Shown here: one piece after another, positions 15,897 through 24,292 of the stretch
Position numbering within the stretch: position 1 is the stretch's first letter
Layout: each line of letters begins with the position of its first letter
Origin: Propionivibrio sp.
Lineage (GTDB): Bacteria; Pseudomonadota; Gammaproteobacteria; Burkholderiales; Rhodocyclaceae
Length of the DNA stretch: 25,471 nt
NCBI GenBank assembly: GCA_003249625.1
Contig: QKII01000163.1
Location: 1-25,471 of the forward strand
Direction: 5' to 3'
Position numbers and translations under genes: made by a program
The notes under the pieces: model-generated
Seen by the model: the letters and a program-made list of their open reading frames with translations, nothing else
Database searches by the model: none
What the model was told of the DNA's origin: nothing

Positions 15897-17225
15897 ATGC
15901 TTCCTGGATTCAACTTGAGCAGCGTCGAAAACCACCCGTTGCGCGAGCATCTCAACCGGGAATTCCATGCCCGCTCGCCGATTCCGTTGACCAGCCCGAC
16001 GCTGGTTTCGCACCTCGCCTTCCACCACGACGAAACGTCTGTCGAAACCGAACGCGAAAACGTGCTACGCCTCTGCCAGACCAGCGCCTGCAAGTTTCTG
16101 GAAAATTCCGCAACGCACATGCTGGTCGATGCCGGCAACTTCCTGCTGCGGTGGGAACTACACACCGAATATTCAAGCTACACGTTTTTCCAACCACTGA
16201 CCGAGGGCGAACAACTCGATCCGGCCACGACCGCCCTCGACGCTGTCTTTCCCGGCTGGCTCGCCGGCATTCCCGGCAAGTTGCTGGTCGCCACCCACGT
16301 AGAACTGCGCTCGACAAAGGACCTCTCCCCCGAAAAAGTGCTGGAAGGGCTTTCCCCGACCGCGGACCGGCAGATGGTTGTTTCGCGCATTGCCAACGGC
16401 GCGGCATGGGTGTTCACCGATTTCATGCTCGACAACAACTTCTCCCGCTTTCTGGTTCTTGACGACAGCATGGTCGGACGACAGCCAGGACGCGCGGTAC
16501 AGCGCCTTTTCGACATCGAGACATATCGCATGCTGGCTTTGCTCGGCCTGCCCGTCGCCACCGAGGTCGGACACTGGCTGACCGGCGCCGAACGGCGCCT
16601 GGCCGAACTGATGGACCATATCGGCCAGGCCAACTGCCCGGAAGAAGAGCGCGCTGTTCTCGACGATCTATCCAGAATTGCCGCGGAGGTCGAACACTCC
16701 GTTGCCCGTACCACCTTCCGTTTTTCCGCCTCGCGCGCCTACGGAAATCTGGTCCTGCAACGCATTGACGAGTTGCGTGAGATCCGCGTACCCGGCTACC
16801 CGACGCTGCACGAATTCATGCAGCGCCGCTTCCAGTCAGCGATGAACACCTGCGCCGCGATGGCCAGCCGGCAGCAGGATCTCTCCAGCCGCGTAGCCCG
16901 CAACAGCCAGTTGCTGCGGACCCGCGTCGATATTGAACTGGAACGCCAGAACCAGGAGCTGCTGGCGCAGATGAACCGGCGCGCCAAGGTGCAACTCCGC
17001 CTGCAGGAGACGGTCGAAGGCCTTTCGATTGCCGCCATTACCTACTATTCTTCACAGCTTGTTTATTACCTCTCCAAGGGAGCCAAATCGGTCTTCCACT
17101 CGCTTTCGCCGGAAATCGTTGTCGCATGCTCGATCCCCGTCATCGCGACGCTCGCGCTGTTCGGTATCAAGCGGATGCGCAAGGCCCTTGCTGCCGAAGA
17201 AGCAGGCGCCGACGCCGCACACTGA
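15897..17225 (+). CDS. DUF3422 family membrane-anchored protein
   Basis: The 442-residue protein fits the DUF3422 family, whose function is not established. The typical N-terminal part has '[16 protein letters not shown]' and '[10 protein letters not shown]', and the middle has '[23 protein letters not shown]'. Residues about 325-374 are charged and heptad-like (arginine-, glutamine- and leucine-rich), probably coiled coil. Two hydrophobic segments follow near the end (about 375-393 and 406-424), with the short basic tail presumably cytoplasmic. GGAG lies six bases before the ATG at 15897. The gene begins 11 bases after the pyk terminator and is followed after 50 bases by purC. The two C-terminal membrane segments and coiled coil suggest an inner-membrane scaffold-like protein; that is inference. 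Confidence 0.88.
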   Translation: MLPGFNLSSVENHPLREHLNREFHARSPIPLTSPTLVSHLAFHHDETSVETERENVLRLCQTSACKFLENSATHMLVDAGNFLLRWELHTEYSSYTFFQPLTEGEQLDPATTALDAVFPGWLAGIPGKLLVATHVELRSTKDLSPEKVLEGLSPTADRQMVVSRIANGAAWVFTDFMLDNNFSRFLVLDDSMVGRQPGRAVQRLFDIETYRMLALLGLPVATEVGHWLTGAERRLAELMDHIGQANCPEEERAVLDDLSRIAAEVEHSVARTTFRFSASRAYGNLVLQRIDELREIRVPGYPTLHEFMQRRFQSAMNTCAAMASRQQDLSSRVARNSQLLRTRVDIELERQNQELLAQMNRRAKVQLRLQETVEGLSIAAITYYSSQLVYYLSKGAKSVFHSLSPEIVVACSIPVIATLALFGIKRMRKALAAEEAGADAAH

Positions 17226-17233
17226 AACTATTT

Positions 17234-17239
17234 TATAAT
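17234..17239 (+). promoter_or_regulatory. Perfect -10 box upstream of purC
   Basis: TATAAT in an AT-rich patch, nine bases after the DUF3422 stop, would start a transcript about 30 bases before the purC ATG. The -35 region falls in GACGCC at 17 bases spacing and is poor, so the promoter would need an activator or other contacts. Confidence 0.45.
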
Positions 17240-17275
17240 CCGTTGTTTTTTCGAATCTCTTTCGGGACCCACGCC

Positions 17276-18214
17276 ATGACTCAAGCCCTTTACGAATCCT
17301 CCATCAAGAGCCTGCCGCTGCTCGGCCGCGGCAAGGTGCGCGACATCTACGCCGTGGGCGACGACAAGCTGTTGATCGTCACCAGCGACCGCCTTTCCGC
17401 ATTTGACGTCGTTCTGCCGAACCCGATCCCTGCCAAGGGCATCGTGCTGACGCAACTGGCCAATTTCTGGTTCGACAAGCTGGCGAACATTCTGCCGAAC
17501 CAGCTCACCGGCATCGATCCGGAAAGCGTTGTCGCCGAAGACGAACGCGCGCAGGTGCGTGGTCGTGGGCTGGTCGTGAAGCGCCTGAAGCCGCTGCCGA
17601 TCGAGGCCGTGGTACGCGGCTACCTGATTGGTTCGGGCTGGAAGGATTACCAGCAGACCGGCGCCGTCTGCGGCATCAAGCTGCCGGCCGGCCTGCAACT
17701 CGCCGCCAAGCTCCCGGAACCGATTTTCACGCCAGCGACCAAGGCGGAACTGGGCGAACACGACGAGAACATTTCCTTCGAGCAGGCACAGGTCAACTGT
17801 GGTGCCGCCCTTGCCGAGGTGCTCAAGGGCACCGGCAAGAACGGCGCGCAAATCGCCACTGAAGCCCGTGATGCGGCTATCGCCCTCTACAGCACGGCGG
17901 CCGACTACGCGCTGACGCGCGGCATCATCATCGCCGACACCAAGTTCGAATTCGGCGTCGACGCCACAGGCACGCTACATCTGATTGACGAGGCGCTGAC
18001 GCCTGACTCGTCGCGCTTCTGGCCCGCCGACTCGTACCAGCTCGGCAGCAACCCGCCTTCCTATGACAAACAATACGTGCGCGACCATCTGGAAACGCTG
18101 GACTGGAACAAGAAGGCACCCGGCCCCACGCTGCCGGCTGACGTCGTCGCCCGCACCAGCGCCAAGTACATCGAGGCGTATGAGCAACTAACCGGCAAAA
18201 AGCTGGTCGATTAA
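17276..18214 (+). CDS. purC: Phosphoribosylaminoimidazole-succinocarboxamide synthase (SAICAR synthetase)
   Basis: PurC joins CAIR with aspartate using ATP in de novo purine synthesis. The 312 residues fit the longer, ADE1-like bacterial form. Signatures: the N-terminal glycine-rich '[24 protein letters not shown]', '[18 protein letters not shown]', '[15 protein letters not shown]', '[18 protein letters not shown]', and the C-terminal '[14 protein letters not shown]'. The start at 17276 is chosen because homology begins there; an upstream extension would overlap DUF3422 and read as low-complexity arginine. In many betaproteobacteria fba precedes and purE follows purC near pyk; neither is here. 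A strong terminator follows the stop. Confidence 0.96.
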   Translation: MTQALYESSIKSLPLLGRGKVRDIYAVGDDKLLIVTSDRLSAFDVVLPNPIPAKGIVLTQLANFWFDKLANILPNQLTGIDPESVVAEDERAQVRGRGLVVKRLKPLPIEAVVRGYLIGSGWKDYQQTGAVCGIKLPAGLQLAAKLPEPIFTPATKAELGEHDENISFEQAQVNCGAALAEVLKGTGKNGAQIATEARDAAIALYSTAADYALTRGIIIADTKFEFGVDATGTLHLIDEALTPDSSRFWPADSYQLGSNPPSYDKQYVRDHLETLDWNKKAPGPTLPADVVARTSAKYIEAYEQLTGKKLVD

Positions 18215-18240
18215 GCATCGTCCCGATCTTTTTCCCGAGT

Positions 18241-18268
18241 CGGGCGGCTGCGGCCGCCCGCTTTATTT
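18241..18268 (+). terminator. Intrinsic terminator after purC
   Basis: CGGGCGGC pairs perfectly with GCCGCCCG (8 bp, TGCG tetraloop), followed by CTTTATTT. It starts 27 bases after the purC stop and ends 17 bases before the prlC ATG. Confidence 0.8.
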
Positions 18269-18284
18269 CCGGAACACACTGACC

Positions 18285-20324
18285 ATGACCGACACGAATC
18301 CCCTCCTCGACTTTTCCGGACTGCCGCGCTTCGATGCCATCCTGCCAATCCATGTGGACTCGGCGATCAACGGACTGCTCGCAGAGAACCGCGCGTTGAT
18401 CGACCGCCTGGCCGATGACCCGCAGCCCGCTACCTGGGATAATTTTGCGGCTCCAATGACGGACGGCATCGAGCGTCTTTCGCGCGCCTGGGGCATTGTC
18501 GGTCACCTGCATTCGGTCAACGACATCCCCGAGTGGCGCGAGGCGTACAACCAGATGCTGCCTGATGTCAGCCGCTTCTACGCGGAACTCGGCCACAATC
18601 TCAAGCTGTTCGCGAAGTACAAAGACCTTCGCAACGGAGCCGAATACCCGACGCTCTCACCCGCCCGACGCCGGATCATCGACAACGAAGTGCGCGATTT
18701 CCGACTCTCCGGTGCCGAGTTGCCGGACGACAAGAAACCGCGCTTCCAGGCCATCCAGGAAGAACTTGCGTCATTGGCCGCAAAGTTCTCTGAGAACCTG
18801 CTCGATGCGACCAACGCCTTCGCCGAGTTCGTTACTGATGAGTCCGAACTCGCCGGACTACCGCCCGACGTGATCCACGCTGCCCGCGAAGCGGCGGAGA
18901 AGGATGGCAAGGAAGGCTGGAAATTCACCCTGCACATGCCGTCCTACTGGCCAGTACAGCAGTTCGCCGACAGCCGGCGCCTGCGAGAAGCACTCTACCG
19001 GGCATCCGCCACCCGCGCTTCAGAATTCGGGCCGGAAAACCTCGACAATACGTCGCTGATTCGGCGCATCCTGGAACTTCGCCAGGAGGAAGCACAGATG
19101 CTCGGCTACCGAAATTTCGCCGAGGTATCGCTCGTTCCCAAAATGGCCGAGTCGGTTCAACAGGTGCTCGCATTCCTGCGCGACCTCGCCAAGAAGGCCA
19201 AACCGTTCGCCGAGAAGGACGTCGCCGAACTGCGCGACTTTGCGCGGCGCGAACTCGGGCTTGAAACACTCGAATCGTGGGATATGGGGTACGCCTCGGA
19301 GAAGCTGCGCCAGGCACGCTACGCCTTCTCGGAACAGGACGTCAAACCTTACTTCACCGAACCCAAGGTACTGGCTGGCCTGTTCCACGTCGCCGAAGCG
19401 CTCTATGGCGTACAGATTCTTCCCGACCGCGCGCCTGTCTGGCACGAGGACGTGCGCTTCTTCCGCATCGAGAAGAACGGCAACCTGGTTGGCCAGTTCT
19501 ACCTCGACCCTTATGCGCGCGAAACCAAGCGCGGCGGGGCGTGGATGGACGAGGCCATCTCGCGGCGCCGCATAGCGGACGGCATCCAGAAACCGGTCGC
19601 CTACCTGGCCTGCAACTTCCCGCGCCCGGTCGGCGGCAAACCGGCCACGTTCTCGCACGGCGATGTCGAGACGCTGTTCCACGAGGCCGGCCACGGTCTG
19701 CATCATCTTCTTACGCGTGTTGAGGAACTGAGCGTCTCTGGCATCCATGGCGTCGAATGGGATGCCGTAGAACTGCCGTCGCAGTTCATGGAGAACTATT
19801 GCTGGGAATGGGACGTGTTGTGCCAGATGTCGGGTCATGTCGACACCGGCGCCCCCCTGCCGCGCGAATTGTTCGACAAGATGCTTGCCGCGCGCAATTT
19901 CCAGAGCGGCATGCTGACCGTGCGTCAGATCGAATTCGCGCTATTCGACATGCTTCTGCACAGCGACTTCGACCCCGCCGGCGCTCGTGGCGTCCTTGAT
20001 CTGCTCGACGAAGTGCGCCGGGAGGTTGCGGTGACCTTCCCGCCCACCTGGAACCGATTCCCCAACAGCTTCTCGCATATCTTCGCCGGCGGCTACGCGG
20101 CAGGCTATTACAGCTACAAATGGGCAGAAGTTCTGTCGGCAGACTGCTACGCCGCTTTCGAAGAGAGCGGTGATCCGTTCGACCCGACGGTTGGCAAGCG
20201 TTTCCTTGACGAAATCATCGCCGCAGGAGGGGCACGCCCCGCACTGGAGAACTTCCGCGCATTCCGCGGTCGCGACCCGCAGGTCGATGCGTTACTTCGG
20301 CATGGTGGTATGATCCCCGGCTGA
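18285..20324 (+). CDS. prlC: Oligopeptidase A (M3 family zinc metallopeptidase)
   Basis: Oligopeptidase A degrades short cytoplasmic peptides, including cleaved signal peptides. The 679 residues are almost exactly the E. coli length. The zinc motif HEAGH is at 466-470, with the third ligand Glu496 in 'DAVELPSQFMENY'. The C-terminal 'FSHIFAGGYAAGYYSYKWAEVLSADCYAAF' is typical of the M3 family. The N-terminal helical part opens with 'NPLLDFSGLPRFDAI'. There is no signal peptide, as expected. The Shine-Dalgarno before the ATG is weak. The gene starts just after the purC terminator and is followed after 22 bases by the DUF4124 gene, with which it probably forms an operon. Confidence 0.95.
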   Translation: MTDTNPLLDFSGLPRFDAILPIHVDSAINGLLAENRALIDRLADDPQPATWDNFAAPMTDGIERLSRAWGIVGHLHSVNDIPEWREAYNQMLPDVSRFYAELGHNLKLFAKYKDLRNGAEYPTLSPARRRIIDNEVRDFRLSGAELPDDKKPRFQAIQEELASLAAKFSENLLDATNAFAEFVTDESELAGLPPDVIHAAREAAEKDGKEGWKFTLHMPSYWPVQQFADSRRLREALYRASATRASEFGPENLDNTSLIRRILELRQEEAQMLGYRNFAEVSLVPKMAESVQQVLAFLRDLAKKAKPFAEKDVAELRDFARRELGLETLESWDMGYASEKLRQARYAFSEQDVKPYFTEPKVLAGLFHVAEALYGVQILPDRAPVWHEDVRFFRIEKNGNLVGQFYLDPYARETKRGGAWMDEAISRRRIADGIQKPVAYLACNFPRPVGGKPATFSHGDVETLFHEAGHGLHHLLTRVEELSVSGIHGVEWDAVELPSQFMENYCWEWDVLCQMSGHVDTGAPLPRELFDKMLAARNFQSGMLTVRQIEFALFDMLLHSDFDPAGARGVLDLLDEVRREVAVTFPPTWNRFPNSFSHIFAGGYAAGYYSYKWAEVLSADCYAAFEESGDPFDPTVGKRFLDEIIAAGGARPALENFRAFRGRDPQVDALLRHGGMIPG

Positions 20325-20346
20325 TTGCCGTTCAGGGGATAAGGTC

Positions 20347-20856
20347 ATGAAAACCAACCGTTTAGTTGTTCTGGCCATTGCGCTGGCATTCTCGTCACTC
20401 GCCACGGCCCAAACCACCTACCAGTGGATCGACAAGACGACGGGACGGAAGGTGTATTCCGACCAGCCGCCACCGCCGGGAGTAAAGCTCATCGAAACGC
20501 GCGAAGGCCCGGCCGCCAGCGACGAACGGCAGCTGCCCTTCGCCACACGGCAGGCGGTTCAGAAATACCCCGTCACGCTCTACACCGCAGCCAACTGTAC
20601 CGAAGTCTGCGCCAACGCCCGCGCCCTGCTCAACGACCGCGGGATCCCCTTCACCGAAAAGCTCTTGAAAACCGAGGAAGAATTTGCCGAAGCGGCCAAG
20701 CTGATGGGCAACGAGTCGTTCCTTCCCGGGCTAACGGTCGGGACACAGCGCTTCGCCGGCTTCGAATCGGGCGCCTGGAACAATCTGCTCGATCTTGCCG
20801 GCTACCCGAAAACAGCGCCCTACGGCGCCAAGCCCTCCGGCGTTTTCGCGCAATGA
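20347..20856 (+). CDS. Secreted DUF4124-glutaredoxin-like protein
   Basis: The 169-residue protein is exported: residues 1-21 form a signal peptide (KTNR, hydrophobic core, cleavage predicted after 'ATA'). Residues about 22-55 fit DUF4124 ('TYQWIDKTTGRKVYSDQPPPPG'). Residues about 75-152 form a glutaredoxin-like thioredoxin fold: strand 'PVTLYTA', then 'NCTEVCANARALLNDRGIPF', and a proline at position 127 where the cis-Pro loop is expected ('FLPGLTVG'). The two cysteines, Cys84 and Cys88, are three residues apart (CxxxC), not the CxxC of classical glutaredoxins, so redox behaviour is uncertain. A periplasmic thiol role is possible. The stop codon overlaps the start of the exonuclease gene (ATGA). 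Confidence 0.88.
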   Translation: MKTNRLVVLAIALAFSSLATAQTTYQWIDKTTGRKVYSDQPPPPGVKLIETREGPAASDERQLPFATRQAVQKYPVTLYTAANCTEVCANARALLNDRGIPFTEKLLKTEEEFAEAAKLMGNESFLPGLTVGTQRFAGFESGAWNNLLDLAGYPKTAPYGAKPSGVFAQ

Positions 20857-21620
20857 AGCTGGCGAGTTGGAACGTCAACTCGCTGAAGGTCCGTCTGCCG
20901 CAACTGCTCGACTGGCTGTCCGTTCGCCAGCCCGATGTCGTATGCCTGCAGGAAACCAAGCTGGAAGACGTGAACTTCCCACGACTTGAGATTGAAGCCG
21001 CGGGCTATGACGTCGCCTTTTCCGGACAAAAGACCTACAACGGCGTCGCCCTTTTGTCGCGGCAGAAGATGCAGGACGTGACGTTCGGCAATCCACGTTT
21101 CCCGGATGAGCAGAAACGCCTGATTGCCGCGACGGCAGGTTCGACCCGGATCATTTGCGCCTATGTTCCCAACGGCCAGGAGGTCGGGAGCGACAAGTAC
21201 ACCTACAAGCTCGCGTGGCTCGACGCGCTCGGCCAATGGCTCGGCGATGAACTCGCATCACACCCGAACCTGGCGCTGGCCGGCGACTTCAATATTGCGC
21301 CGGACGACCGGGACGTGCACGATCCGGAGGCTTGGGCAGGACAGGTGCTTTGCTCGGAACCGGAGCGTGCCGCCTTCCAACGGCTCCAGGCCATGGGAAT
21401 GCAAGACAGTTTCCGCTTGTTCGACCAGCCGGAAAAGAGCTTCTCGTGGTGGGACTACCGGATGCTCGGTTTTCAGAAAAACCGAGGCCTGCGCATCGAC
21501 CATATCCTCCTGTCGACGCCCCTGGCCGGGCGCTGCGTCGCGGCCGGCATCGACCGCGAGATGCGAAAACGCGAACGCCCGTCAGATCACGCACCAGTCG
21601 TGGCGGAAATCAACGATTAA
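20853..21620 (+). CDS. xth: Exodeoxyribonuclease III / AP endonuclease family
   Basis: This enzyme cleaves DNA at abasic sites and removes 3' blocking groups or nucleotides in base-excision repair. The 255 residues match the family. Conserved residues are Asn7 in 'SWNVNS', Glu34 in 'CLQETK', Asp145 and Asn147 in 'LAGDFNIAP', and the C-terminal 'SDHAPVV' with catalytic Asp245 and His246. 'LRIDHILLS' is also present. The start ATG at 20853 shares four bases with the stop of the preceding gene, so the two are translationally coupled; a longer open frame upstream is only the shadow of that gene. The next gene is convergent with a 13-base gap, and I see no clear terminator there. Confidence 0.95.
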   Translation: MKLASWNVNSLKVRLPQLLDWLSVRQPDVVCLQETKLEDVNFPRLEIEAAGYDVAFSGQKTYNGVALLSRQKMQDVTFGNPRFPDEQKRLIAATAGSTRIICAYVPNGQEVGSDKYTYKLAWLDALGQWLGDELASHPNLALAGDFNIAPDDRDVHDPEAWAGQVLCSEPERAAFQRLQAMGMQDSFRLFDQPEKSFSWWDYRMLGFQKNRGLRIDHILLSTPLAGRCVAAGIDREMRKRERPSDHAPVVAEIND

Positions 21621-21633
21621 CCAAGCCCCGTGG

Positions 21634-22491
21634 CTACCCTTTTGGGGAATCCGCAGCCCGTGCCACAGTCTCGCCCGCGCGCAACTGCCCGAGCAGAGAC
21701 TCCAGATGCGCCGTCGACACGTCGAAGGCGGCGTTGCCGAGCGGAAGATGAAGCGGCGGATTTCCCGACTCGACCGCGGCAATGATCGCCTTGACCGCAA
21801 GCACCGGATCGCCCGGCTGATTGCCCGAGACGGCACGCAACTGGGCGCGCTTGGCGCCCGCCGTCGACGCGTAATCTTCGATCACGACAGGGCTCTCATC
21901 CGCCGAACGCCCGGCCCAGTCGGTGCGGAAGCCGCTCGGTTCGACGACGATGACCTTGATGCCCAGCGGTTCGACTTCCTGCGCCAGCGCGCCGGAAAGC
22001 CCCTCCACCGCGAACTTCGTCGCGCAGTAGTACCCCAATCCGGCGAACGGGTGAAGGCCGGCCAAAGATGAGATGTTGATGATGCAGCCGCTGCGCTGCT
22101 GGCGCATGACGGGCAGCACGGCCTTCGTCATGCGGCCGAGGCCGAACACGTTGACGTCGAACATCCAGCGTACCTTGTCTTCCTCGCTCTCCTCGACCGC
22201 ACCGAAGTAGCCGAGGCCGGCGTTATTGACCAGCACGTCGATCCGCCCGAAACGCTCCTGCACCGCCTTGACCGCCGCCTCGACCTGCGCATCGTCGGTC
22301 ACGTCGAGCTTCAGCACGAGGGCCTGCGCGGAATCGGCAAACTCCTCGAGCGTTTCGGGCTTGCGCGCGGTAACCACGACGCGACTGCCGCTCGCCAGAA
22401 GATGCCGGGCAAGTTCCCGGCCGAACCCGGTGGAACACCCGGTAATGAACCATACGCGGCTATCACCAGCCGACGAACCACTATTTGCCAT
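21634..22491 (-). CDS. Short-chain dehydrogenase/reductase, classical type
   Basis: The 285 residues carry every classical SDR element: cofactor motif TGCSTGFG at 17-24, NNAG at 89-92, catalytic Ser142, and YxxxK with Tyr155 and Lys159. Arg40-type basic residues after the second strand ('VVVTARKPE') favour NADP(H). The 'PSGFRTDWAGRS' stretch after the active site is common in reductases annotated only as 'oxidoreductase', so substrate and pathway cannot be told from sequence. The ATG at 22491 has AAGGAG seven bases upstream; a TTG 18 bases earlier would include that site and is rejected. It lies 39 bases after ksgA on the same strand, likely as the last gene of that operon. Confidence 0.92.
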   Translation of the reverse strand: MANSGSSAGDSRVWFITGCSTGFGRELARHLLASGSRVVVTARKPETLEEFADSAQALVLKLDVTDDAQVEAAVKAVQERFGRIDVLVNNAGLGYFGAVEESEEDKVRWMFDVNVFGLGRMTKAVLPVMRQQRSGCIINISSLAGLHPFAGLGYYCATKFAVEGLSGALAQEVEPLGIKVIVVEPSGFRTDWAGRSADESPVVIEDYASTAGAKRAQLRAVSGNQPGDPVLAVKAIIAAVESGNPPLHLPLGNAAFDVSTAHLESLLGQLRAGETVARAADSPKG

Positions 22492-22530
22492 TGATCGCTC
22501 CTTTGCCAACGTTGTTTTTGGAACAGCGTT

Positions 22531-23310
22531 TTATTCTACTGCGTTGGCCAAACGGATGTAATCGGAAAGGGACAATTCCTCTGCACGAGCGGTCGGCGCG
22601 ATGCCCAGGCTTTCGAACAGGCCATCGTCAACCACGCTCTTGAGGTTGTTTCGCAGCATCTTGCGCCGCTGCCCAAAGGCCGCCGCGACCAGTTCGGCGA
22701 AACGCGCTTCATCACGGACCGTCAATTCGTCCTGGGCCCTGGGAATCAGGCGAATCACGGCTGAATCCACTCTTGGCGCCGGATCAAAGGACTCCGGCGG
22801 TACGTCGAGCAGCCAGTCCATCACGAAACGGTATTGGAGCATCACCGAAAGCCGTCCGTAATCGGCTGTTCCCGGCTCCGCAATCATTCGCTCGACGACT
22901 TCCTTCTGCAGCATGAAGTGCATCTCGCGGGTGCAGTCGGCATATTGCGCGAGGTGGAACAGCAATGGCGTCGAAATATTGTAGGGAAGATTGCCGACCA
23001 CACTAAGCTTCTTTCCCGCGCCATGGGCGAGAACACCGAAATCAAACGCGAGCGCATCGCCTTCGTGGATCGTCAGGCGCTCGGGCGAATAGCGTTGCCG
23101 CAAACGGGCAACAATGTCGCGGTCGATCTCGACGACATGCAGATGATCAAGGCGCGCTAGCAACGGTCCGGTCAGCGCGCCCAGCCCAGGGCCGATTTCG
23201 ACGACCAGATCGTCACGTTGAGGCGCCACCGCGGCGACGATCTCGCCGATGACTTGCGCATCGATCAGGAAATTTTGTCCAAACCGCTTGCGGGCGACGT
23301 GCTTGCTCAT
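22531..23310 (-). CDS. ksgA: 16S rRNA (adenine1518-N6/adenine1519-N6)-dimethyltransferase
   Basis: KsgA (RsmA) dimethylates two adjacent adenosines near the 3' end of 16S rRNA, a late check in 30S assembly. The 259 residues match the family. 'RFGQNFL' is at the N-terminus, the SAM-binding '[12 protein letters not shown]' at 36-47, 'VVEIDRD' after it, and the catalytic 'NLPYNIS' at 107-113. The C-terminal domain holds '[13 protein letters not shown]'. The ATG lies five bases after the pdxA stop, so the gene is coupled to pdxA; the order surA-pdxA-ksgA is a classic proteobacterial arrangement. Confidence 0.97.
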   Translation of the reverse strand: MSKHVARKRFGQNFLIDAQVIGEIVAAVAPQRDDLVVEIGPGLGALTGPLLARLDHLHVVEIDRDIVARLRQRYSPERLTIHEGDALAFDFGVLAHGAGKKLSVVGNLPYNISTPLLFHLAQYADCTREMHFMLQKEVVERMIAEPGTADYGRLSVMLQYRFVMDWLLDVPPESFDPAPRVDSAVIRLIPRAQDELTVRDEARFAELVAAAFGQRRKMLRNNLKSVVDDGLFESLGIAPTARAEELSLSDYIRLANAVE

Positions 23311-23315
23311 CGGCG

Positions 23316-24290
23316 TTATCCGGCAAGGCGGGCCATGGCGATGGCCTGTTCGACGGCAACGAAGAGGCTCCCCGGGTCGGCACGGCCGGTGCCGGCGAGT
23401 TCCAGTGCTGTACCGTGATCGACCGACGTGCGGATGATCGGCAGTCCGAGCGTCACGTTGATGCCGTTGCCAAACGTGGCGTACTTGAGCGCCGTCAGTC
23501 CCTGGTCGTGGTACATCGCCAGCACGCAGTCCCCCTGCGCCAACAGCGGCGGGGTAAACATCGTATCCGCCGGGAGCGGGCCAAGCAGTGTCATACCTTC
23601 GGCACGCAATTTCTCCAAGACCGGCGCGATCACCCGGATTTCTTCGTCGCCCAGGTAGCCGCCTTCACCGGCGTGCGGATTGAGCCCGGCGACGAGAATG
23701 CGCGGCCGGTCGATCCCGAACTTGCTGCGCATGTCGGCATGCAGGATGCGCAACGTCGTTTCCAGGGAGCTCGCTGTAATCGCGGCAGGTACGTCTTTCA
23801 ACGGCAAATGTGTCGTCGCCAGCGCAACACGAAGATTGCCTCCGGCCAGCATCATCACCACCTGCGGCGTATGCGTCTTCTCGGCGAGGTATTCCGTGTG
23901 CCCGGTAAAGGGAATGCCGGCGTCGTTGATCACCGCCTTGTTAACCGGCGCGGTCACCATCGCCGCGAACTCGCTGGAGAGACACCCCTCGAGAGCACGG
24001 TCGAGCAGGCTGAGAACGTACGGCGAGTTGGCCGGATCGAGCTTTCCCGGTACGGAGGACGCGCCCAATGGCGCATGGATTAGATCGAGGACGCCCGATT
24101 CCGGCAACACCGTCGGTCTCCATTCGCGCAGGCGTACGGTAGAGCCGGTCTGCGCCACGCGCGCGCGCATCAGCTCACGATCGGCCAGAACGACGACTCG
24201 TGCCGGAAAACTCCTTTCTGCAAGGCGGAGACACAACTCGGGACCGACGCCAGCGGGTTCGCCCGAAGTAACGGCGATGACCGGTTCCAC
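23316..24290 (-). CDS. pdxA: 4-hydroxythreonine-4-phosphate dehydrogenase
   Basis: PdxA oxidises 4-hydroxy-L-threonine phosphate in pyridoxal-phosphate synthesis. The 324 residues match the family. '[10 protein letters not shown]' opens the protein, 'TAPVNK' and 'FTGHTEYLA' lie near positions 113-134, and the metal-binding histidines are His161 ('ATTHLPL'), His206 ('[10 protein letters not shown]') and His261 ('[11 protein letters not shown]'). The start is a GTG at 24288-24290, two bases after the surA stop; GGAAGAG, which overlaps the surA end, would serve as its ribosome-binding site. No ATG start fits better. It is translated from the surA-pdxA-ksgA message. Confidence 0.96.
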   Translation of the reverse strand: MEPVIAVTSGEPAGVGPELCLRLAERSFPARVVVLADRELMRARVAQTGSTVRLREWRPTVLPESGVLDLIHAPLGASSVPGKLDPANSPYVLSLLDRALEGCLSSEFAAMVTAPVNKAVINDAGIPFTGHTEYLAEKTHTPQVVMMLAGGNLRVALATTHLPLKDVPAAITASSLETTLRILHADMRSKFGIDRPRILVAGLNPHAGEGGYLGDEEIRVIAPVLEKLRAEGMTLLGPLPADTMFTPPLLAQGDCVLAMYHDQGLTALKYATFGNGINVTLGLPIIRTSVDHGTALELAGTGRADPGSLFVAVEQAIAMARLAG

Positions 24291-24292
24291 GT

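Noticed and set aside
17126..17275. N-terminal extension of purC
   Set aside because: It overlaps the end of the DUF3422 gene, is arginine-rich in a shadow frame, and the family start is at 17276.
21621..21660. Possible terminator between xth and the convergent SDR gene
   Set aside because: Only a 4-bp CCCC/GGGG pairing with a long loop is present, partly inside the SDR coding end; too weak to call.
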